This document shows, piece after piece, positions 59,943-64,000 of a stretch of 64,000 bases of DNA (position 1 is the stretch's first letter; each line of letters begins with the position of its first letter). The DNA is taken from the NCBI RefSeq assembly GCF_037652055.1, contig NZ_JBBKAH010000005.1, positions 1 through 64,000 on the forward strand, given 5' to 3'. This DNA comes from Pelagibius sp037652055. GTDB taxonomy: Bacteria; Pseudomonadota; Alphaproteobacteria; Kiloniellales; Kiloniellaceae. Below the pieces are notes generated by a model, which was not told the origin of the DNA, ran no database searches, and saw only the letters and a program-made list of their open reading frames with translations. The position numbers were made by a program, and so were the translations under genes.

Positions 59943-60770
59943 CTACTGGCTCGCCGTAACGCCGCCATCGATGTAGATGGTCTGACCGGTCATGTAGCTG
60001 CCGGCCGGGCTGGCAAAGGCGATCACCTGGCCCACGACCTCGATCGGATCGCCGATGCGCCCCAGCGGATTGCGCTCCAGGATGAACTCACGGAAACGCT
60101 CGCGCTCCAGGTGGGGACGGATGCGGTCGGACTGGATGAAGGTCGGCGCCACGCCGTTTACCGTGATGTTGTGGGGCGCCAGCTCCATAGCGTGCTGCTT
60201 CACCAGCATCAGCAGCCCGCCTTTGGTCGCGCAGTAGGCGGAATAACCGCGCCCGCGCAGCGCCAGTTGGGCACGCACCGACAGGATGTGCACATGGCGC
60301 CCGCCCTGGCCGGCCGCGATCTGGTGCCTGGCCACCGCCTGGGCCAGGAACATCGCCGACTTCAGGTTGGTTTCGTAGACCTGGTCGAAGACCTCCTCCG
60401 TCACCTCCAGGATGCTCTGCTCGCGCTGGATGCCGACGCAGTTCACCAGGATGTCGATGCCGCCCCAATCCACCGCCAGCAGGTCGACGGTCTCTGCAAT
60501 CTGTGCCGGTTCCCGGGCATCGAGGGGCAGGCCGACGGCTTGGCCCCCTGCCGCGGTGATCTGCGCGGCGAGGGCCTTGGCCTTGTCGCCCTTGGGGCCG
60601 GCAACGGCGACGCGGGCTCCACGCCGTGCAAAGCCCCAGGCGACGGCCTCACCGATTGCGCCGTACCCGCCGGGGATGAAAACCCGCCGCCCCTCCAGAT
60701 CGAAGAGGCGATCCAGCGCGGCCACGTCGATCCGAGGCGTCAGCGGCGCGCCAGCGTCCTGCTTGTTCAC
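59943..60770 (-). CDS. SDR-family dehydrogenase (gluconate 5-dehydrogenase-like)
   Basis: A 275-residue classical SDR. The cofactor motif is GGYGAIG (34-40), with NCVG at about 110 and the triad Ser164, Tyr179 and Lys183 (YCATK). VNGVAPTFI and a C-terminal IYIDGGVTASQ are landmarks. It interconverts a hydroxyl and a keto group, probably on a sugar or polyol. The GTG start overlaps the upstream oxidoreductase stop (GTGA at 60770-60767). The true polyol is unknown. Confidence 0.88.
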   Translation of the reverse strand: MNKQDAGAPLTPRIDVAALDRLFDLEGRRVFIPGGYGAIGEAVAWGFARRGARVAVAGPKGDKAKALAAQITAAGGQAVGLPLDAREPAQIAETVDLLAVDWGGIDILVNCVGIQREQSILEVTEEVFDQVYETNLKSAMFLAQAVARHQIAAGQGGRHVHILSVRAQLALRGRGYSAYCATKGGLLMLVKQHAMELAPHNITVNGVAPTFIQSDRIRPHLERERFREFILERNPLGRIGDPIEVVGQVIAFASPAGSYMTGQTIYIDGGVTASQ

Positions 60771-61771
60771 GGTGAAACCTCCACTCCCGCCGCGTCATAG
60801 ACGCTTTCCATGAGGCGCAGCGTTTCCAGGTTATCGAGCCGGTCGGTCTCAAAGGGCCTGCCGTCACGGACGCCCGCAACGAAATCACCGACGGCATGGT
60901 CGAAGCACTCCTGGTAGCGGCCCAGCAGATCCACTTCGACGGCATCGTCCTCTTCGCCGACCAGGAAAACGCGGTTGTAGTCCATCACCACCGTGCCCCT
61001 GGTGCCGACGATCTCCAGGCGGTCGCCGTGCAGCGCCGGATAGCCGGGCGCACAGATGCAGCCGTCGGCGGTGGCAATCAAGCCATCGGGGCCCCTGAGC
61101 AAAATCGCGGCGGTATCTTCGCCCGGCAACCCTTCGGCAAGGTGGTTGAGACGCGCAGCGACCACCTGCAGCGGGCCGACCAGCAGGCGCAGAACGTCCA
61201 GGTGATGGATCATGGTCTCGAACACCAGGTTGCGGTCGAACTGGCGCAGGTAGGGCTGGCGCTCCAACAGGAAGGGCTCGCCCTCGGGGCGCGGGCAAAG
61301 GCCGGAGCCCCGCACGGCGATCGCCGCGTGGCGCGGCCGGCCGATACGCCCTTCGCCGATCCACCGACGCACCGCCATGTAGTGCGGTCGGAAGCGGTAG
61401 TTCTCGTGCACCATGAAGCGTACCCGCGTGCCGACGTAGTCGACCAGAGACTCCGCCTCGGCCACCGTCCGCGTCATCGGCTTCTGCAGCATGACGTGGA
61501 TGCCATTGTCCGCCGCCATGCGGGTCAGCGGATCGTGCGCCTCGACCGAGGCGGCGATGTCGGCCAGCTCGAAGCCGCCGTCGGCGAAGAGCGCCGCAGC
61601 ATCGCTGTAGATCCGTTCGATACCGAATTCGCGCGCGCGCTCTTCCGCCCGGCCGCGGTCCGAGTCGCAGACCGCGACCACCGGCACGCCGGCAGCCTGC
61701 CAGGCCCGCAGATGATAGAGGCTGATCATACCCGCCCCCAGCAGGGCGGCACGGAGCGGTATGTTAGCCAT
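60767..61771 (-). CDS. Gfo/Idh/MocA-family oxidoreductase
   Basis: A 334-residue protein. Rossmann domain with RAALLGAGMISLYHLRAW, VAVCDSD, and a LQKPMTRTVAEAE block (the EKP-type motif, here QKP), then the C-terminal beta-sheet domain with MIHHLDVLRLLVG. Enzymes of this family oxidise a sugar or cyclitol with NAD(P). Start ATG 61769-61771, overlapping the end of the cupin gene by 8 bp. The upstream open frame to 62071 lies over the cupin gene and is not coding. Confidence 0.87.
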   Translation of the reverse strand: MANIPLRAALLGAGMISLYHLRAWQAAGVPVVAVCDSDRGRAEERAREFGIERIYSDAAALFADGGFELADIAASVEAHDPLTRMAADNGIHVMLQKPMTRTVAEAESLVDYVGTRVRFMVHENYRFRPHYMAVRRWIGEGRIGRPRHAAIAVRGSGLCPRPEGEPFLLERQPYLRQFDRNLVFETMIHHLDVLRLLVGPLQVVAARLNHLAEGLPGEDTAAILLRGPDGLIATADGCICAPGYPALHGDRLEIVGTRGTVVMDYNRVFLVGEEDDAVEVDLLGRYQECFDHAVGDFVAGVRDGRPFETDRLDNLETLRLMESVYDAAGVEVSP

Positions 61772-62090
61772 CACCGCCCTCCCAAAAGCCGTAGCCATAG
61801 AGCCACACGCTGCCGGACGCCGAGAGAGTCCGCAGGGAATGCGACGTATTGCGCGGAATACGCACCAGGTCTCCCGGCGCGGCCTTGAAGCGCTCGGCAC
61901 CGACGGTGATTTCCATCGCGCCCTCGGCGACCAGAACGTATTCATCGCTCTCGTGCACGAAGTCGTTCCACTCCTGGCCCGGCGGATCGCGGAACACGCC
62001 GAAGCTGAAGCCTTCACCCGCCCAGTCGAGCCGAACGCGTTCGTGGTCAACCGGGGCGCTGTAGGCTCCACTCCGCAGAACTCCGCTCAT
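61764..62090 (-). CDS. Cupin-domain protein
   Basis: A 108-residue single-domain cupin. Motif 1 is HESDEYVLVAEGAMEITVG and motif 2 is APGDLVRIPRNTSHSL; the metal-binding His and Glu are in place. It may be an isomerase, a small-molecule sensor or an enzyme for the operon's carbohydrate. ATG overlaps the stop of the upstream ABC-like gene (ATGA at 62087-62090). Confidence 0.83.
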   Translation of the reverse strand: MSGVLRSGAYSAPVDHERVRLDWAGEGFSFGVFRDPPGQEWNDFVHESDEYVLVAEGAMEITVGAERFKAAPGDLVRIPRNTSHSLRTLSASGSVWLYGYGFWEGGDG

Positions 62091-62713
62091 GCCGCGCGCC
62101 CTCCCAGAAGGTCGCCCAGGTATCCGCGCACAGGCGCATGGCTTAGCAGAGCCTGGTAGTCCGGCACTGGCGTCACGCTGCCCTGCTGAACGAAGATGAA
62201 GCTGTCGCAGGCCTCCTCGAGGATTTCCAGATGCAGGCGTTCGTTGGGATGGACGCAGAGGAATACGAGGCGTTTCTGGTCGCGCAGCTTGCGGAAGAAA
62301 TCGAGCATGAAACCGATATAGCCGTCCTGAGTGTTGAACTGTGGCTCATCGAAGAGGTGCACCAGGGGATAGTCGCTGCCCGCGCGCTGCAGCAGCAGGT
62401 TCGGAACCAGCGAGCGGAAATGGCGCACCTGATAGGACTGGTGGTAGTGGATCGCCAGGCGGTCGCGTTCGTCGGTGCGCACCCTGTGGATGTCGCGGCC
62501 GTCGACCAGTACACTGCCGGCGCTCGGCGTATTGGAGCCGGTGATCAACTCGAAGAGCGTCGTCTTGCCGGAGCCGTTGGGGCCCATCATGCCGACGATG
62601 GCGGGCTCCGCCACGGTAAAGTCTGCGGTCAGCCGGAAGCTCACCTTCCGCTTGAGGGGGCTGCCGCGAGTGTAGACCTTCTCCAGCCCTTTCACTTCCA
62701 GCATCGCGGTCAT
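62087..62713 (-). CDS. ABC-like ATPase lacking the signature/helical region
   Basis: A 208-residue protein. Walker A GPNGSGKT (44-51), a Q-loop-like Gln92, Walker B LVHLFDE (117-123) and an H-loop His155 (CVHPN) are present. Only 30 residues separate the Q-loop from the Walker B Asp122, against about 70 in a normal ABC ATPase, and no LSGGQ signature exists. The helical subdomain appears to be missing. It follows livF by 3 bp. It may not pair as a normal ABC dimer; a regulatory or specialised role is possible. Confidence 0.7.
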   Translation of the reverse strand: MTAMLEVKGLEKVYTRGSPLKRKVSFRLTADFTVAEPAIVGMMGPNGSGKTTLFELITGSNTPSAGSVLVDGRDIHRVRTDERDRLAIHYHQSYQVRHFRSLVPNLLLQRAGSDYPLVHLFDEPQFNTQDGYIGFMLDFFRKLRDQKRLVFLCVHPNERLHLEILEEACDSFIFVQQGSVTPVPDYQALLSHAPVRGYLGDLLGGRAA

Positions 62714-62716
62714 GCG

Positions 62717-63412
62717 CTACATCCCGATCAGCCGTTGGCGCAAGGCGGCGTCGCTCAGCAGCGCGGCCGCATCGCCCTCATGGACAATCTTGCCTCGATC
62801 CATCACGTAGACGCGGTCGGAGACCTCCAGCGCCGCCAGGGCGTTCTGCTCGACGATGAGAACGCCGATTCCCTCCTCCTTCAGGCGGCGCACCGTGCGC
62901 ATGACATCCTGCACGATCTTGGGCGCCAGCCCCTGGCTCGGCTCATCAAACAATACCAGTCCGGGGGCGCCCAGCAGCGCACGCGAGATCGCCACCATCT
63001 GCATCTCGCCGCCGGAAAGGTTTTCGCATTCCCGCCCCATGAGATGTTCCAACGCCGAAAAGATTTCGAACATTTCTTCGGTGGTCCAGGATCGGTAAGC
63101 CGTCTTCTTCACAGCGATCTGGAGGTTGCGCGCTACCGTGAGGCTGGGGAAGATCCGCCGGTCATCGGGCACCCAGCCGATTCCCAGCCGCGCGATGCGG
63201 TGGGTAGCCTGACCAGTAATGTCGGCGCCGTCGAACTCGATGGTGCCACGGCGCGGCGGGGTAAGGCCGAGGATCGAACGGATCGTCGTGGTCTTGCCGG
63301 CGCCGTTCGGCCCCAGCAGGCAGACCACTTCGCCGCGGCCGATCTGCAGCGAGGGGCCGAACAGGGCCTGCGTTTCGCCGTAGAAGGTTTCGATGCGATT
63401 GAGCGCCAGCAT
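62717..63412 (-). CDS. livF: Branched-chain-amino-acid-type ABC ATPase LivF
   Basis: A 231-residue ATPase. Walker A LLGPNGAGKTTT, signature LSGGEMQMVAISRAL, Walker B VLFDEPSQGL and H-loop IVEQN are all present. RILGLTPPRRGTIEFDG and IGWVPDDRRIFPSLTV fit LivF. The ATG at 63410-63412 overlaps the livG stop by 3 bases; an upstream open frame to 63448 is within livG. With livG and permeases presumed to lie to the right it forms a HAAT-type importer, probably for a compound metabolised by the downstream enzymes. Confidence 0.9.
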   Translation of the reverse strand: MLALNRIETFYGETQALFGPSLQIGRGEVVCLLGPNGAGKTTTIRSILGLTPPRRGTIEFDGADITGQATHRIARLGIGWVPDDRRIFPSLTVARNLQIAVKKTAYRSWTTEEMFEIFSALEHLMGRECENLSGGEMQMVAISRALLGAPGLVLFDEPSQGLAPKIVQDVMRTVRRLKEEGIGVLIVEQNALAALEVSDRVYVMDRGKIVHEGDAAALLSDAALRQRLIGM

Positions 63413-64000
63413 CACACAAGCTCCCCCAGGGCGGAGCGTTGAACCCACTTGTTGGTGCTGAGCGCCGCTGGCGTCCCCTCAGCAATGACCTGGCCCCAAT
63501 GGATGACTGCGATGCGGTCGGCAATCCGAAACAGGAAGCGCATGTCGTGTTCGATGACCACGATGGTGTAGCGCTGGCGCAGCCGCGCGATCAGGCGCGC
63601 CAGGTTCAGGGTCGCCTCGGTGCCCAGGCCTGAGGTCGGCTCGTCGAGGAACAGGATGCGCGGCCGTGCGGCCAGGGCGACGCCGATCTCCAGCGCACGG
63701 CGGTCGCCGTAGGACAGCGACACCGAGGGCTCCCACTCGCGCCCGGTCAGCCCTACCTGGTCCAGCACCTCGCGGGCTTCGTCAATCAGGGCAGCATCGG
63801 CAAAAGCCGCCGTGAGGGCTTTGTGACGACGCGCCCGAAAGTCCGGCAGGGCAAGCAGGATGTTCTCCAGCACGGTCGAATCGTCGAAGAGGTTCATAAC
63901 CTGGAACGAGCGGGCGACGCCCAGGCGCGCGATGCGCTGCGGCGGCAGGCCGCCGATCGACTGCCCCTCCAGCAGAATCTCGCCGCGGTCGGGCGCGTAG
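63412..64000 (-). CDS. livG: Branched-chain-amino-acid-type ABC ATPase LivG, 5' end missing
   Basis: About 195 codons are visible; the start lies beyond the right edge. The reading from the edge gives EILLEGQSIGGLPPQRIARLGVARSF, then a short-form helical region, the signature LSYGDRRALEIGVAL, Walker B ILFLDEPTSGLG and the H-loop IEHDM. The Walker A is outside the window. The ATPase is the LivG type. Its stop overlaps the livF ATG. Confidence 0.88.
   Translation of the reverse strand, partial: YAPDRGEILLEGQSIGGLPPQRIARLGVARSFQVMNLFDDSTVLENILLALPDFRARRHKALTAAFADAALIDEAREVLDQVGLTGREWEPSVSLSYGDRRALEIGVALAARPRILFLDEPTSGLGTEATLNLARLIARLRQRYTIVVIEHDMRFLFRIADRIAVIHWGQVIAEGTPAALSTNKWVQRSALGELV

Overview
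The window looks like a chromosomal segment of a GC-rich alphaproteobacterium, probably Rhodospirillales in the broad sense. The signs are the overall base composition, compact operons with many 4-base start/stop overlaps, frequent TTG and GTG starts, a Caulobacter-type ceramide gene set, an FdsGBA formate dehydrogenase, and two sequences that fit the EcfG general-stress promoter. I saw no rRNA, tRNA, CRISPR array, phage or insertion sequence. The species cannot be fixed from the sequence alone.

Region 1 (1-9.2 kb) is an alcohol/formaldehyde oxidation accessory and signalling locus. It holds the 5' end of a class III alcohol (S-hydroxymethylglutathione) dehydrogenase. Next comes a run of exported proteins of the kind found beside PQQ-dependent alcohol dehydrogenases: an ABC-type binding protein, a YVTN beta-propeller, a cupredoxin-like protein without copper ligands, and three unnamed proteins. 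A FIST-domain sensor, a NahK/ErcS-type hybrid kinase and a convergent LuxR-type response regulator follow. The dehydrogenase itself and its cytochrome are not in the window. A 927-bp gene-free stretch (9247-10173) contains two clean dyads.

Region 2 (10.2-26.9 kb) is the most striking part: a sphingolipid (ceramide) locus. Acyl ligase, CerR-type reductase, acyl carrier protein and serine palmitoyltransferase run rightward. They meet, 6 bp apart, a leftward operon of HIT protein, LptF/LptG-type permeases, CDP-alcohol phosphotransferase, lipid kinase and a Tam41-like nucleotidyltransferase. A second leftward operon encodes a fatty-acid hydroxylase, a bCerS-type ceramide synthase and a nucleotidyltransferase, and a further LicC/IPCT-like nucleotidyltransferase and a metallophosphoesterase lie beside it. 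Together they suggest ceramide -> ceramide-1-phosphate -> CDP-ceramide -> phospho-headgroup ceramide, with a dedicated exporter.

Region 3 (27-37 kb) looks like surface glycan or lipid decoration. It has an ELM1-family protein, a KdtA-N/sialyltransferase-like fusion, a glycosyltransferase-methyltransferase fusion, a 2OG-Fe(II) oxygenase, an OafA-type acyltransferase with an SGNH domain, a lipid-type ABC exporter and a TylF-like methyltransferase.

Region 4 (37.2-44.2 kb) is the NAD-dependent molybdenum formate dehydrogenase operon fdsGBA-fdhD-fdsD with its LysR regulator, a logical end point for formaldehyde oxidation begun in region 1. Region 5 (44.3-54.6 kb) has an ArsB/CitM-type ion transporter, a TPR protein with a partner of unknown function, and a LysR-controlled amidase plus peptide-type ABC importer. 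Region 6 (54.6-58.4 kb) is a stress block: a 25-residue membrane protein, a hemerythrin operon, a small membrane protein and katG. Region 7 (58.5-64 kb) is a leftward catabolic operon. It carries livG and livF ATPases, an ABC-like ATPase lacking the signature helix region, a cupin, a Gfo/Idh/MocA oxidoreductase, an SDR and an aldehyde dehydrogenase; livG is cut by the window edge.
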